Source of the DNA: Ailurus styani
Taxonomy: Eukaryota > Chordata > Mammalia > Carnivora > Ailuridae
Assembly: GCA_002007465.1 (NCBI GenBank)
Contig: LNAC01000231.1
Location: 2,144,843-2,208,842 of the forward strand
DNA length: 64,000 bases
Direction: 5' to 3'
The first letter of the stretch is position 1. Every line of letters starts with the position of its first letter. The notes under the pieces are model-generated. The model searched no databases. It was not told where the DNA came from and saw only the letters and a list, made by a program, of their open reading frames with translations. Below, piece after piece: positions 22,320 through 34,740 of the stretch. The position numbers and the translations under genes are program-made.

Positions 22320-23400
22320 TTCAACAGGCTAGAATTACAGTGGGGGGAAAACACAAAGCCCCTATCCTACTGGAGCCTATATTCCAGTGAATGGGACAAA
22401 TGACAAACAAATGATTGATTTAAAATATTTACAAGTGGGCGCCTGGGTGGCTCAGTGGGTTAAAGCCTCTGCCTTCAGCTCAGGTCATGATCTCAGGGTC
22501 CTGGGATCGAGGCCCACATCGGGCTCCCTGCTCAGCGGGGAGCCTGCTTCCGCCTCTCTCTCTGCCTGCCTCTCTGCCTACTTGTGGTCTCTCTCTCTCT
22601 CTCTGTCAAATAAATAAATAAAATCTTAAAAAAAATAAAATAAAATATTTACAAGTGCCATGAAATACTAAGTAGCTAGGAAGTAAACAGGCAGACAGAA
22701 GGGATGCATTTCTGATAGGATGATTAGGGCAGGTATCTGATGAGATGAAGTTTGAGAAGGGGCCAGAATAAACTGAAGAAATAAGCCCTTGCACATATCT
22801 GGAAGAACATTCCCTCAGAGGACAGAGCAAGTGCAAATAATGGCTTTCTTCATCTAATTGGGCAACTTGGAGGAAGCCAGTGAGAAAGAAGCAGAGCAGC
22901 TGAGGGGAGGATGGTGTGAGATGAGGCTGAGGATGTGGGTAGACACAGATTTGTAGGCCTCGAAGGCTCTAGCTATACATAATCTACCGCCGAGCGGGGA
23001 AGCCCTTGGGGGCCTGTAACATAAGGTGATCAGGAAAGGCCACTCTGAAGAACTGACTTAGGAGCAGAGGCCTGAGTGCCGAGAAGCTGTGAGCCAAGAA
23101 AAGGTCTAGGAGACGAGTGTTCCAGACAGAGTAAAAAGGTATTATAAACATCTGGACACCAAAAAGAGTTGGGGAAGAGAAAAATATTCCTGTCACCTCA
23201 GACATAGAGAAGAAAGCAGAAAGGAAAGTCATAAGAGAAGATAGACGTTTGTGCATTTGACAGAGTGGTTATGGAGACCAGGGGAAGAGAGCGTCAGTGG
23301 GAAATGCAAAAGTTCTGTATTGGTCATATGACATGTAAATATCTGTTACTTATCCAAGTAGAAATTTCAAGTAGACAATTGAAAAGCCAGTTTTGGCCAC
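22320..23400 (-). repeat. L2 sequence, antisense, probably two fragments
   Basis: Typical antisense L2: 'agcctatattccagtgaatg', 'gatgattagggcaggtatct', 'agatgaagtttgagaagggg', 'gaagaacattccctcagagg', 'gaagccagtgagaaagaagc'. From about 23020 the 'tgatcaggaaaggccactct' motif recurs, so a second L2 piece begins there and ends near 'aagtagaaatttcaagtaga'. Interrupted by the CanSINE at 22438. The open minus frame 22984-23256 is L2 noise. Confidence 0.7.
22438..22640 (+). repeat. CanSINE, sense, mustelid type
   Basis: Near-consensus: 'ggcgcctgggtggctcagtg' to 'gcctctctgcctacttgtgg' and poly(A)-rich tail. Perfect 17-bp TSD taaaatatttacaagtg at 22421-22437 and 22641-22657, so a young copy. Confidence 0.96.
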
Positions 23401-23838
23401 AGAGTGAACTCATGGCTGGAATGCCCCATCTGTGACTTAATTGATCAGGACTTTATTTGATCATAAAGTTCATCAGTTAAAAACAAAATGAACAAGTACC
23501 CTTATTATATGTGTTTCTTTTTTAATATTTATGGTCATTCTAAAACATACACAGTAATAAAAATTGTAAGAGAATGAAGATAAAAATAATACACACTATA
23601 TATAATATATATTTAGAGCAGACTTTCATTACTGTTGGTGGCTATCAATCTATATGTGAAATAATCTTCATAAACCTGATTTTGGCAGTTTCTTTAGATA
23701 GCAGTTGTATGCAGCTGATGACAAGTGTGTACTATGAATAGATATGTCACTCTGCCATTTTCTTCTTGATAGACTGTGCAGTCTTCAATTCTCAAGTGTC
23801 TGTGAGCATGTTGCAAAGTTAATGTGTTTCGTGAGTTT
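23401..23838. other. Intron, nothing recognised
   Basis: AT-rich; contains a 'tatataatatatatt' run near 23597. No gene or repeat family. Confidence 0.35.
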
Positions 23839-23855
23839 GTATACTTAAAATTCTT

Positions 23856-24059
23856 TTTTAAAGATTTTTTATTTATTCATTTGACACAGAGAGAGAGAGA
23901 TTACAAGTAGGCAGAGAGGCAGGCAGAGAGAGAGGAGAGAGGAGGAAGCAGGCTCCCCGCTGAGCAGAGAGCCCGATGTGGGCCTCGATCCCAGGACCCT
24001 GGGATCATGACCTGAGCCGAAGGCAGCGGCTTTAACCCACTGAGCCACCCAGGCGCCCT
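23856..24059 (-). repeat. CanSINE, antisense, mustelid type
   Basis: Contains 'attacaagtaggcagagagg' and 'gagccacccaggcgccct'. TSD gtatacttaaaattctt (23839-23855) against gtatagttaaaattctt (24060-24076), one mismatch. Confidence 0.95.
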
Positions 24060-24136
24060 GTATAGTTAAAATTCTTAAGTCAACTTAACTTGAGACATAT
24101 AAAATCCATTATATGGAAGTATTGAATGATTAGGAA

Positions 24137-24810
24137 AATTTTTTTAAAAAAATTTAGTTCCAGTGTAGTTAACATACAATGTTATATTAGTTTCAGGTGT
24201 ACAATATAGTGATTCAGCAGTTTCATGTATCACTCAGTGCCCATCAAGATAAGTGTACTCTTAATCCCTATCACCTATTTCACCCATCCCTCCACCCACC
24301 TTCTATCTGATAATCATCAGTTTGTTCTCTAGAGTTAAGAGTCTGTTTTTGGGTTTGTCTCTCTCTCTTTTTTCCCCCCACTTTGTTCATGTTTTTTTTT
24401 TTCTTAAATTCCACATATGAGTGAAATCATACGGTATTTGTCTTTCTCTGACTGACTTATTTTACTCTCTAGATCCATCCATGTTGTTGCAAATGGCAAG
24501 AATTCACCCTTGAAATCTGAATAGTATTCCATTGTACATATGCCACATCTTTATACCACATTCATCTACTGATGGAGGCTTGGGCTGCTTCCATATCTTG
24601 ATCATTGTAAATAATGCTGACATAAACATAGGTTGTATATATAACCCTTCGAATTAGTGTTTTTGTATTCTTTGGGCTAGCCCCCATTAGTGCAATTACT
24701 GGATCATAAGGTAGTTCTATTTTTAACATTTGAGGAACTTCCATACTGTTTTCCACAGTGGCTGAACCAGTTTGTATTCCCACCAATAGTGCACAAAGAT
24801 TCCTTTCTCT
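24137..24810 (-). repeat. Carnivore L1 3' end, antisense
   Basis: Antisense 3' region of a lineage L1: 'agtttcaggtgtacaatata', 'cactcagtgcccatcaagat', 'ccacatatgagtgaaatcat', 'atgttgttgcaaatggcaag', 'gcttccatatcttgatcatt', 'ccaatagtgcacaaagat'. Ends within the 3' part, so it is 5'-truncated. The minus frame 24562-24786 is a residual ORF2 C-terminal reading. Confidence 0.85.
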
Positions 24811-24967
24811 TGATTAGGACACTTCTTTTAACTCTCTCATTTTTTTGGAATTCCCAATCTTACTCAACTATAATGTAGACTATTTTTTCATGTGACCGTT
24901 TGATGCAGGAATAAGCTAGGATCTTTTTAATAGTAAATATTAGTAAAGTTTAAAATCAAATATTAGA

Positions 24968-25069
24968 GGCGTGTCTGGCTGGCTCAGTCAGAAAAGCATG
25001 CAGCTCTTGATCTCGGGTTTGTGAGTTCGAGCCCCACATTGGGTGTAGAAAACTTAAAAAAATAAAGTT
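24968..25069 (+). repeat. Short tRNA-Lys(CUU)-like SINE
   Basis: Nearly a bare tRNA-Lys-like unit: A-box-like 'tggctcagtcagaaaagcat', anticodon-loop-like 'gctcttgatc' (CTT retained) and B-box 'gagttcgagccccac', then a short A-rich tail. TSD aaatattaga at 24958-24967 and 25070-25079. Too decayed at the acceptor stem for a functional tRNA. Confidence 0.8.
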
Positions 25070-25092
25070 AAATATTAGAAAACATTTATATG

Positions 25093-25313
25093 GGTGCCTG
25101 GGTGGCTCAGTGGGTTAAAGCCTCTGCCTTCGGCTCAGGTCATGATCTCAGGGTCCTGGGATCGAGGCCTGTATCAGGATCCCTGCTCCCTCCTCTCAGG
25201 GAGCCTGCTTCCTCCTCTCTCTCTGCCTGCCTCTCTGCCTACTTGTGATCTGATCCCTCTCTGTGTCAAATAAATAAATAAATAAAATCTTTAAAAAAAA
25301 AAAGAAAAAAGAA
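25093..25313 (+). repeat. CanSINE, sense, mustelid type
   Basis: Head 'ggtgcctgggtggctcagtg' to 'gcctctctgcctacttgtga', A-rich tail. Flanked by 'acatttatat' on both sides (near 25082 and 25314). Confidence 0.93.
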
Positions 25314-25589
25314 GACATTTATATTAACTAATAGTATAACTTAATTTTCTTATTTGTTTTATGTAGAAATGAACATGAATTGAAGCCCATATTTTCTTCT
25401 CCTACCTCACGTCTTTAACATTCTTTGGAGTATGTAGTCTACTTTAGAGATCTGTGTCAGGAGATAACATAATTGCCATCATAATCCCAGATTAAAGCAT
25501 TGGGTAAGCTAGTTCATGAATAATTATAATTGTAGATTACTTGACTTGTGTCATCCTATCATGTTTCAAGGAACTCCTTGAAAGAATAG

Positions 25590-25990
25590 TTTATCACCAA
25601 GGAACAGATTTGAAGAATAAAGAAAAAATGGTGTTCATTTATTCCAATTTTCCCTTTGGAGTACATCATAAGATTGCAGTTTCTGACTTTTGTAGCCATA
25701 GGCCTTGCACTGGTCAATGGAATGAGAGCAGAAGTAATGTGTATCGTTTGGAGGGAGATGTTTTATGAACCGGTTCACAATTTAACATGTTTCATTGTGG
25801 TAGACCATGTCAAAATGGAGCATTTGACATTTTGGGTCCCTGAATGACTATGATTATTAGATAGCTTGCCCTCATGCTCCTGTAGTGGACATGTAGTGGA
25901 GTAAGAAATATACCTTTATTGTTTAAATCTCTAAGACTTTGAGATTATTTGTTATATGAGCATAACCTTAGATTTTCTGATTGATACAGG
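25590..25990 (+). repeat. MLT1-like LTR (ERVL-MaLR)
   Basis: 'ctggtcaatggaatgagagc', 'agaagtaatgtgtatcg', 'tgggtccctgaatgactat', 'ggacatgtagtggagtaaga' and 'atacctttattgtttaaatc' follow the order of MLT1 LTRs (a non-autonomous endogenous retrovirus-like family). No internal region. The plus frames at 25541-25847 are within it. Confidence 0.6.
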
Positions 25991-26559
25991 GTATATTTAT
26001 TATGATTAGAACTGTACTTTTTATCAATTAAAAAAATTAGACCTACAAAGGAGAGAGTCCTGTAAGGCCAGGAAAGGTACTTGGTAGTAATGCTACTGCC
26101 TGTTCATGGGAAAGTGAGCTCACCACTCTGTGCTCAGGAAACATTATCTGTTGCTTCTTTAACTACTCTCCATGTTGCTAACATTACTATTTATCACTAT
26201 TTGCTTCATGTATGTAACCATTTTGACTTAAAAATTTGACAAAAAAGGAAGTTTGTTTGCATTATGATCATGTTCAGTGAACTGGATATTGAGACAATTT
26301 CTTATTCTGCTTTATAGAAATAGTGCATGCACATGCCTGGCAGATTGGAAAATGCAGAAACACAGAATTATCAGTAACTTCATCAAACAGAGAAATACTA
26401 TTAATATTTTATGTATTCACTTCTAATTTTTATGAAATTTAGAGTTAACTTTTAAAAAGAGAAAAATTGATGCCAAAATTCCTTTTCCCATGTTTTGTTT
26501 TTTTCCCCCACAAGCTCCTTGGTTCAAGTCACCATAATTTATTGCCAGGATTATCAAAA
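25991..26559. other. Intron, nothing recognised
   Basis: No repeat family, motif or believable coding frame is seen here. Confidence 0.3.
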
Positions 26560-27050
26560 TCTACACTGAATTTCAGGTATTCCTGCTTCTACTCATTCAT
26601 ACCGAAAATTTATTCTCAACACAGCATTCAGAGTCACACTTTGAAATTGTACATCTGATTATGCCACTCCTGTTAGAAAGCCTCCAGTGGCTCTTCATTT
26701 TTTTAAAAATATAAACTTTACAATGGGTAATAAGGCCCTGTATTTTTCCTCCTTACTCCCATTAATTATATGAATTCCTGTTTACCAATCTCCTTGCAGC
26801 CACTGTCCCTCAAACTTGGGGTTGTGCTCCTGACTTAAACTTTGCTCATGTCTGGCAAGCTCTTCTACCAGATGTCACCATTGCTAACTCCTTTATCTAT
26901 GAGGCTTACACTGACCGCCCTATTGGATACTGCAATTTTCCACCTTCCCTCCCTATATTCTCTATCCTTATGTTCTTCATTTTGTTTGTAGCAAAACAAC
27001 TATCTCTTTCTTACATACTTTGTAAGTTATTTGTTGTTTATTTTTCTCTC
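26560..27050 (+). repeat. L2 fragment, sense
   Basis: L2 3' text: 'tctcaacacagcattcagag', 'tctgattatgccactcctgt', 'gaaagcctccagtggctctt', 'ataaggccctgtatttttc', 'tggcaagctcttctaccaga', 'tatctttctcttacatac'-like end. Confidence 0.7.
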
Positions 27051-27054
27051 CCTT

Positions 27055-28166
27055 CCTAGATTTTTCTTGCAGTTTAGTTGAGGTATAATTTTCTAAACTA
27101 TAAAATTCATCCATTGTAAGTGTACAATTAAGTGATTTTTAGTAAAATTTATAGAGGTGTGCAACCACCACTGATTGTAGACCATTTCCATATCCTCAAA
27201 GAAGCCTCTTGGACTCTTTGCCAATAATGGTCACTTGCGTTTCCAGCCCCAGGCAAACACTGATCTGCTTTCTGTCTATAAATTTGCCTTTCCTTCACAT
27301 TTCATATAAAATATTTAGTCTTTTGCGTCTAGCTCTTTTTACTTAGCATAATGTATTTGAGGTTCATCCGTGTTATAGCATATATAGGTATATTATTCCT
27401 TGTTACTAGTATTTTATTGTTTGGACATACCACTTTTGTTTTTCCAACACCCAGTTAAAGGACTCTTGTATTATTCCCTTTTGGAGATACTATAAATATT
27501 GTATCATTTTTACATTTCCATTTACAATTTCGGTTTCTCCAAATTCTTACCAAAACTTGGTATTGTCTGTCTTTTATATTTTGTTCAATAGTATCTCATT
27601 GCAGTTTTAACTCAGTTTTCTTATGACAAATGGTGTTGAACATTTTTTTCCTGTGTGTAATAGCAATTTGTCCTTTTTAAAATGAAATATCTCTTCAAAT
27701 TGTTTGCCCATCTTTGTCTTCTTGTTATTGAGTTATTTCTGTATACAAAATTATCGCTTTTTGGGGGTGCCTGGATGGCTCAGTCAGTTAAGCCTTTGGC
27801 TCAGGTCATGATCCCAGGGTCCTGAGATGGAGCCCTGTGTCGGGCTCCCTGCTCTGCGGGAAGCCTGTTCTCCCTCTCCCACTCCCCCTGCTTGTGTTCC
27901 CTCTTCACTGTGTCTCTCTGTATCAAAAAAAATAAAATGTTTTTAAAAAATTATTATTTTTTATATAGAAATTTGTATAAAAATTATTTCTGTATTCTGG
28001 GTATATAATTGCAAATATTTTCTTCCCTTCTGTGACTTATCTTCTCATTTTCTTAATGTTACCTTTTGAAATGATGAAGTCTGATTTATCAGTTTTTTTT
28101 CTTTAGGGCTCATGCTTTTATTCTCATGTTACTAACCCAAGATCACAAAAGCTTCTCCCTATGCTT
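27055..28166 (-). repeat. Old L1 (L1ME-like) 3' region, antisense
   Basis: 'gtttagttgaggtataattt', 'aaacactgatctgctttctg', 'cttagcataatgtatttgag', 'ttcatccgtgttatagcat', 'acttggtattgtctgtcttt', 'gtctgatttatcagttttt'. This is the usual antisense order of an old L1M 3' end. Split by the CanSINE at 27764. Confidence 0.7.
27764..27946 (+). repeat. CanSINE, sense, older caniform type
   Basis: 'gtgcctggatggctcagtca' to 'cactccccctgcttgtgttc', tail degenerate. TSD imperfect (aaaattatcgcttttt against aaaaattattatttttt). Confidence 0.85.
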
Positions 28167-28760
28167 TGTGTTGGGGAGTTCCCCAGATGACCCCCAGTTC
28201 TGATGATTTTTGTAGGAATACAGAACTCAGTAAAGCTGTTATACTCATAGTACGATATATTGTAGGGAAGGGATATAGATTAAAATCAGTAAAGGAAAAA
28301 GGCATAATATAGGGCAGAGTTCATGAGAAAATAGGCATAAGCTGCCAGTTGTCCTTTCCTAGTGGAGATATATGGAAAGTACTTAATTCTCTTAGCACTA
28401 ATGTGTCACAACACAGAGTATTTCCAATTTAGGTAAGTTCATCTGTGCCTTCATGTCCAGGGTATTTATTGGAGCAGTCACATAGGCGTGGAGTAATTGT
28501 GCAACAGAAACAGACCCTAGCTACTGAGTCTCCAGCCTCTCCAGAGGTCAAGTGAAACAGTGTGAGCCAGGACCCATGTGAATAAAAACAGGCCTTCATC
28601 ATAAATCACATTGTTATAATATACTGTCTGGCGTAGTCCAAGAACTCAGATGTACAGAAATACTATTTTCTGGCAGGATATTCCAAGGACTTAGATTTTA
28701 TCTCTTAGAAGCCTTCAAAGGGCTAGTCCTTTCTTTCGAATGTGCAGGGTTTGAACATTT
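28167..28760. repeat. Probable ERV-type LTR
   Basis: Starts 'tgtgttggggagttccccag' and contains 'gctgttatactcatagtac', 'gcataagctgccagttgtcc', 'attctcttagcactaatgtg', 'ccaggacccatgtgaataaa', 'gtagtccaagaactcagatg', the order of a solo LTR of an ancient ERVL-like group as I recall it. No internal gene region is attached. Family name and orientation uncertain; boundary approximate. Confidence 0.45.
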
Positions 28761-29664
28761 CAGCCCTTTACTGCATAGTTTTCTTTTAGAAGAGTTTTAT
28801 CTCCTATCTTTACATCTAAGATGTAGTTGAGTCAGCCAGAATTTTCTAAAGCCTTAAATTCAAGTAATGGAAGAACTAACCAAATTTCCACACAGGAACA
28901 ACTCAGATTAGAAAACGTTCTCTCTAGCTGAGAGAGGTGGGAAGGTTATTCAAACAGATATCTGGGTGAATGACTTTCCAAGCTGAGGGGACATCTTCAG
29001 CAAAGTGTTATGGCAAGGATGTATTCGCATATTTCAGAAAAAAAGTAAAAAAACAGACTGTGAAGTGAGACTTCATTGAGACTGGAAGGAAGGGGAGAGT
29101 GATCAGAAATTATATCAGAGAGGAAATCATGCAGAACCCCATATAAGGGTCTTTTGGACATTCCAGTTTACTCTTGAAAGGATTGGGAATGTGGCAATAC
29201 CAATCTAAATTAGGAAAACAACTATAACAATGCTAGAATTCTCCTCTTCACAATGAATTTAGACACCATCACTCATTTTTTTCACTCTTTATTGAGGACA
29301 GTGGTATTGAAACCACACATTTGCAGAAGTCAGAGTACAGTTTTGCTTCAGTGAGTCCATAAATATAATGCTCAAAAGTGTTTATTATAGCAAAATTTAA
29401 AAACTGTGAAGATGTTTTTCCCCTTTAGGGAGGTAAAAGTTTTAAGTACCGTATTTTGAATATGTTAAATGTTATATTTCTTTCTCCTTCCAAAATCATG
29501 GAAATTATTTCTTAGAATTGCATATCTGTCTCCCTTCATTTCTTCCTTCTGTTCTTTCTTTCTTCTATAAATGAATAAAGTATGGTTCTTGTCCTTAAGA
29601 ACTCCATAGGTCAGTAAAAGGAGATTGATTTTTTTAAAATAAGTATTTATGAAACAATGCAAAA
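28761..29664. other. Intron, nothing recognised
   Basis: Moderately AT-rich, no confident repeat. The minus frame 29465-29662 is a chance frame. Confidence 0.35.
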
Positions 29665-30244
29665 GGTGCTCTACTAGACAAGAATTGTTTTGGGAATGCT
29701 TGGGGAGAGCACAACTTATGGCCCAAGAAGTCAGAGAAAGCTTGGCAAGAGGTGGTGGTATTTTTTGCTCAGCCGTGCAGCCTATATGGAAGATAAGCAG
29801 GTAAATAAGAAGTTCTCAGAATGAGAGAAAAGTGCTTAGAATGTTATACAAGTTTGAACATTCAAAATATGGACCAAGAACAGCTCAGGGAATAGTAGGT
29901 AATCAGGTAATTTGTAGACGTATTTTTTTTTTAAGATTTTATTTAATTATTTGACAGAGAGAGAGAGATCACAAGTAGGCAGAGGCAGGCAGAGAGAGGA
30001 GAAAGCGGGCTCCCCACCTAGCAGGGAGCCGACATGGGCCTCGATCCCAGGACCCTGAGATCATGACCTGAGCCGAAGGCAGAGGCTTTAACCCACTGAG
30101 CCACCCAGGCGCCCTGTGGACGTATTTTGAATGGCTTCTGAACTGTAATAAGGATATTGAATTTATTCTGTAATCAATAGGACGCTATAAAAAGATGTTA
30201 CTTTATAGTGTGTTTTTCAGATTACAAAAAAAGTCAGAAAGGCC

Positions 30245-30277
<33 letters not shown>

Positions 30278-30700
30278 TCACATCCATGCTAGTTTGTATA
30301 GATGTGAGACAAACACCAGAAGTTAAAAGCAGCTATAGATATAGGGACTAGACAGAATCCACAGTCTTTTTGGGTAGAGTCTTCTGAACTTGAAAGTACA
30401 TGAGAAGCAGTGAGCAAGTGGGAGGAGTTGATGACAGACCTGAGGTTCCCGGATTAAGTAAATGTGGTAGGAGATTAAAAAATATTACTCTGAAGAGTTA
30501 TTACAAGAGCAGCAGTGGTTTTCAAGATGGAGGCATGGATTCAGTTAGAGTCCAGTGAGTTTAAAGCTCTTATAGAAGATTCAGATGCCAATGAACACTG
30601 GACCATCAAAAACATATGTCTGACTTAAAAGGAGTAGTAGACTTGTCAGGTTTATCATTACAAATTTGTAAGTGGATGAAAGAAGACTTGTTTTTTTCAG
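29665..30700 (-). repeat. Probable L2, antisense, interrupted
   Basis: 'agtcagagaaagcttggcaa', 'gcagcctatatggaagataa', 'tgaatggcttctgaactg', 'aggatattgaatttattctg' and 'aataggacgctataaaaag' follow antisense L2 order. A CanSINE at 29927-30114 and an AAAAC run at 30243-30276 interrupt it. Confidence 0.45.
29927..30114 (-). repeat. CanSINE, antisense, mustelid type
   Basis: Contains 'gatcacaagtaggcagaggc' and 'gagccacccaggcgccc'. TSD tgtagacgtatttt (29913-29926) against tgtggacgtatttt (30115-30128), one mismatch. Confidence 0.95.
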
Positions 30701-30984
30701 GGATTGTCCTGTAGTCCATATGTCAGGTCCAAAGAGAGGTGTGGGTCTCAATGAGCACCAACATTGGAGGTGTGGACAGAGGAGGAGCCTGTCAAGCCAA
30801 ACAACACCCCCTCATCCCCCCACCAAACCCTCAAATCCTCCTGTGTGTTGGTGGAGAAGCAGGAAAAGTAAGGTAGTTCATTGATGAAAGAACATAAAAC
30901 AGTAGATTAAGAGAATGTCAGGGATAAATGTTTGCTTTCAGCACATGGTTTATGGTAGGTGATTAATTATAATTGTACCCCTAT

Positions 30985-31340
30985 ATCCTGAAGGCTTACT
31001 ATGAGCCAGGCACTGTGCTGTGCCCTTTGTATATAGATTTGGGTGTGTAAGTATATGTAATTAATATATGAATATATTTTACATATGCATTTGTCTGCAT
31101 TATGCACACAATATGCATTATGCAATCCATAGATCTATCTAAATATATCTAACACAACAAATATAAAGAAATGAAACTTCTATGCTTATCTGTACACAAA
31201 TTTAGTGATCATATGTGTAAATGTACACATATAATCCTATTTAAATTCTTTAATTCATGATGTTTATAAGGACATTTAATCCTTGCAGGTATCTTGTGAG
31301 ATGATTATTACTATTTCCATTTTCAAGGCCACCTATTTGC
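30985..31340 (+). repeat. MIR fragment split by AT-rich DNA
   Basis: Left part 'gcttactatgagccaggcac' then 'tgtgctgtgccctttgtata'; right part at 31270-31330 'atttaatccttgcaggtatc' and 'gatgattattactatttcca'. The AT-rich, microsatellite-like DNA between them is an expansion or insertion. Confidence 0.5.
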
Positions 31341-31629
31341 CATATCACCTACCTCTGGCCCAAGGATAAAACTTAGAGTTTTTTTCTTGCTCTGCCCACC
31401 TGAGGAGTTTATGATATTCTGTAGTGAATCCTATCATTATAGACCATCTGTGTTTTTAATAACTTACTACTGATTAATGACTGTGATTGTAATTTGATAA
31501 GTATGACATTAAATAATTAACTCTAAAAATGGTTGAGTAAGTACACTGAATAATGATACTTAGTGAATTGTGGATTATATGAACATAACTTTTATGGATT
31601 TGATGCATATATGAGAGTTCATATGGCAA
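31341..31629. other. Intron, nothing recognised
   Basis: No repeat family, motif or believable coding frame is seen here. Confidence 0.3.
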
Positions 31630-31646
31630 AAAATTATACCTGTTTT

Positions 31647-31844
31647 TTTTTTTTTTTTTAAAGCTTTTTATTTCTTTATTTGACACAAAGAGAGAGAGAT
31701 CACAAGTAGGCAGAGAGACAGGAAGAGGAGGAAGCAGGCTCCCTGCCGAGCAGAGAGCCCGATGTGGGCCTCGATCCCAGGACCCTGAGATCATGACCTG
31801 AGCCGAAAGCAGAGGCTTTAACCCACTGAGCCACCCAGGCGCCC
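31647..31844 (-). repeat. CanSINE, antisense, mustelid type
   Basis: Contains 'gatcacaagtaggcagagag' and 'gagccacccaggcgccc'. Perfect 17-bp TSD aaaattatacctgtttt at 31630-31646 and 31845-31861. The minus frame 31474-31794 is SINE-derived. Confidence 0.96.
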
Positions 31845-31861
31845 AAAATTATACCTGTTTT

Positions 31862-32218
31862 AATGCCAATGTAATTATTTTATGGCTAATTGAACTTAAT
31901 TTTCTTCAGGCTTACTCAGCTAAGGACATGATAGTTAAAATCAGGGCAAATTTGAAAATTATAGCATTGCCTTCAACTAGCATTTATTCATTTTTCACAG
32001 GCTTTAAGTATTCAGACAAGAAAAACCTTTTTTTCTCTTTTTAATATGTATTCACAACATTGATAGTGATTCATGTGGACTTATAAGGCATGAAATTATG
32101 TAAAAATATAATGAAATATGGCCTGCCACATTTTTTAAAAAGAATTTTAGCAAACAAAAACAGAATACTAGTTATTTATCTACCTAAATTTATACTTCTT
32201 TATGTTTTTATTTATATA
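31862..32218. other. Intron, nothing recognised
   Basis: No repeat family, motif or believable coding frame is seen here. Confidence 0.3.
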
Positions 32219-32444
32219 TTTTTAAAAGATTTATTTACTTATTTTAGAGAGAGAGAGAGAGCGTGTGCATGTGAGAGCATGGGGAGGGACTGGAGGAAAG
32301 GGAGAGTGAAAGAATATCAAGCAAACTCCCCACTGACCAGGAACATGATGTGGGGCTGAATCTCAGGATCTCCTGACCCCAGGCCCATGACCTGAGCTGA
32401 AACCAAGAGTCGGATGCTTAACCAACTGAGCCACCCAGGCGCCC
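32219..32444 (-). repeat. CanSINE, antisense, oldest long type
   Basis: 'aagatttatttacttatttt', GA run, 'gaatatcaagcaaactcccc', 'gctgaaaccaagagtcggat', 'gagccacccaggcgcccc'. The 'gagaatatcaagc.aactccccactga' segment marks the older type, shared with the copy at 52844. The plus frame 32090-32359 runs into it. Confidence 0.85.
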
Positions 32445-32445
32445 C

Positions 32446-34740
32446 TGTATCAGAGCTTTAAAATGAAGTAACACTTGTTATATCTCCAATTTAAAATTTA
32501 TAATGTATATTAAATAATAGAAATCTGCTCTGTTTCTGCCAGTGGCATATCACTGGACACTAAAATGACTATCAGAATAGAATTCAGAAAACTTAAATTT
32601 TCGGTTTCATTTAAAAATATATATTGAAATAATATTCAATAATATGCAAAAATTACATTTGTAGCTATGTTCTTTTATGGCATAATATTGTTTGAAATTA
32701 TTTTGAATTTTTTTTCATTGAAACCGGTGGAGCCTTGTTTTGTGATCTCAGACTTGACACTTCAGTTACTGTATAATTTGTCTCCTAGAATGCCTTCAGG
32801 CCATACACTATGGGTCAATGAGAAGTTACCCTTTCAGTGTAAATTAAACATTACATTAAAAAAAATAAGAATCAAAATATTTGAAGTTTAAAAATGTAAA
32901 AGAATTTTAAATGTCCAGTGCCTTTTTGTTTGTGGGCTTGAATGGAATATTTTTTTTCCCTAAAATTTAGCTCAAACAGGCCTTATTTTAGAGAAAGTCC
33001 TAAAATAGGTACATTAACAACAAACAAAAGCAGCTCAGAAAAGAGTAATTGTAGTTGTATTACATACAAAAGCTGTAGAGCAAAATAACAGCCAGAAAAA
33101 TTTTTATGTTGTTTACTTAAGTGGAGATGTTCCAAAGTGGACATTTTTGCACAATGGAGTACATTTTTCACATCTGTAGTGGAGTGTTCACACTTACACA
33201 TTTCTAACCTACGTATTGTTAAGTATTGACCTTGACTATGCAATACGAAGTTAAAAAATGGAATGCTGTCATATGTTTTGCATATAATCATGTAAATATA
33301 GATTATTCATATGCTTCATTTTGTAAGTTTAAAGAAATGACTGGACAAGAGGTTAAGTAAAAATTGTATTGTCTGCTAGATTTTCAAATGCTGTGAAATG
33401 GGCCTTTTGTTTGGGGATATTAATTAGCTAAATTCATTTTAATAGGTAAAAATTATTGGTCAATTATTTCACATTGAGCAAGATATATAAAAGGAAAAGA
33501 ATATTGAAATTTTGCCTTATGTGTGGTAGTTTATGTTTTTGTATATTATGATATGATTAATTTTTTTTAGGCACTGCTAAATGACTAGTATTGAGAATGG
33601 AAGAGAAAGTAACTTCAAGTAATGTGTAAAAAAATCTGAAAAATTATTTCTAGAAATGACTTTGATGAAATATCCAAATTCTTGAATTTAAAAACTTTAC
33701 GTTCTAATTGGGACATCTACTTTGTTTACTCCTAATAAATATTTGGAATCACTGCACTTTTTTAAAACTAAGATTTAACAAAAGCCATGAGATGAAATGT
33801 ACTTAAATGAGAAACATATCTTTTTTACATGAAATAATGCTTTTTAAATGGTAATGAACAGTCATTATTTAGCAGGATTTTGTTATTTTAAAGAAAAAAA
33901 ATAACCTATTGGAAAATGGAGCAAGCTTTCTACCAATTTGTGTAATGAAATTGGCTAACCAACTTTCTGATTCTTATAAACAGTAATTAGATTTAAAGAG
34001 TTTTACTCTAGGTTAGAAGTGTTGGTTTTAGTGATTCAGCATTTGTGTCAGTTAGGGAAAGAACACCTGACCCATAAACAATGTGTGAATTCTAACCACA
34101 AACTCAAGTACTTTTTTTTTTTTTTGACTTCTCAATTGACATCAGGAAAGGCTTAAGACATACTTAAAACAATTTTTTTCCAGAACTCCTGAAATCAAGT
34201 CATGTGTTTTGAATTAACTGTTCATTGTCAGAAACCACTCTGGTTTTGAACATTAATAACAGTAATTTAAAATATTTCTATTTAAATATAGTGTATATAT
34301 TTATTACAGAAGTTAAAAAAATCTGCAACGATTTAGCATGTTAAAAGAATTTACAGAATCTTGAAAATAATGGAAATTTGAACTTGTCTTAGGTCAGAAA
34401 CAGGCCAACCCTTACTCTCCCCTTTCTCTCTTCCTTCCATTCCCCTTTGAACGTTAGTCAAATGACAGTCTCAATGAGAAAATAGATTTACAGTTGCTCT
34501 TTGACAATAATGTATTGTATAATATATTTATGTGTTAGGTATCTTCATTTTTATTCTCTTAATTATTTGTCCTTTCTTTGAATGAAAAACTTGATGGCAC
34601 TGTGTTTTATTTTATAACCCCCCTCATGTTTTACTACAGTACATAATGGGTACTCAAGGTACGTAACTGTTAAGGAGCATCTGTAAATATATCCAATATA
34701 TATATTCCAGATCAGCTCTACAGGCATTGTGTTCTTTAAA
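32446..34740. other. Repeat-poor AT-rich intron block
   Basis: About 2.3 kb with no repeat family I can name, unusual in this window. No exon-like element. Frames at 32667-32891 and 32983-33291 show nothing recognisable. Could include old unique or conserved noncoding DNA. Confidence 0.4.
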
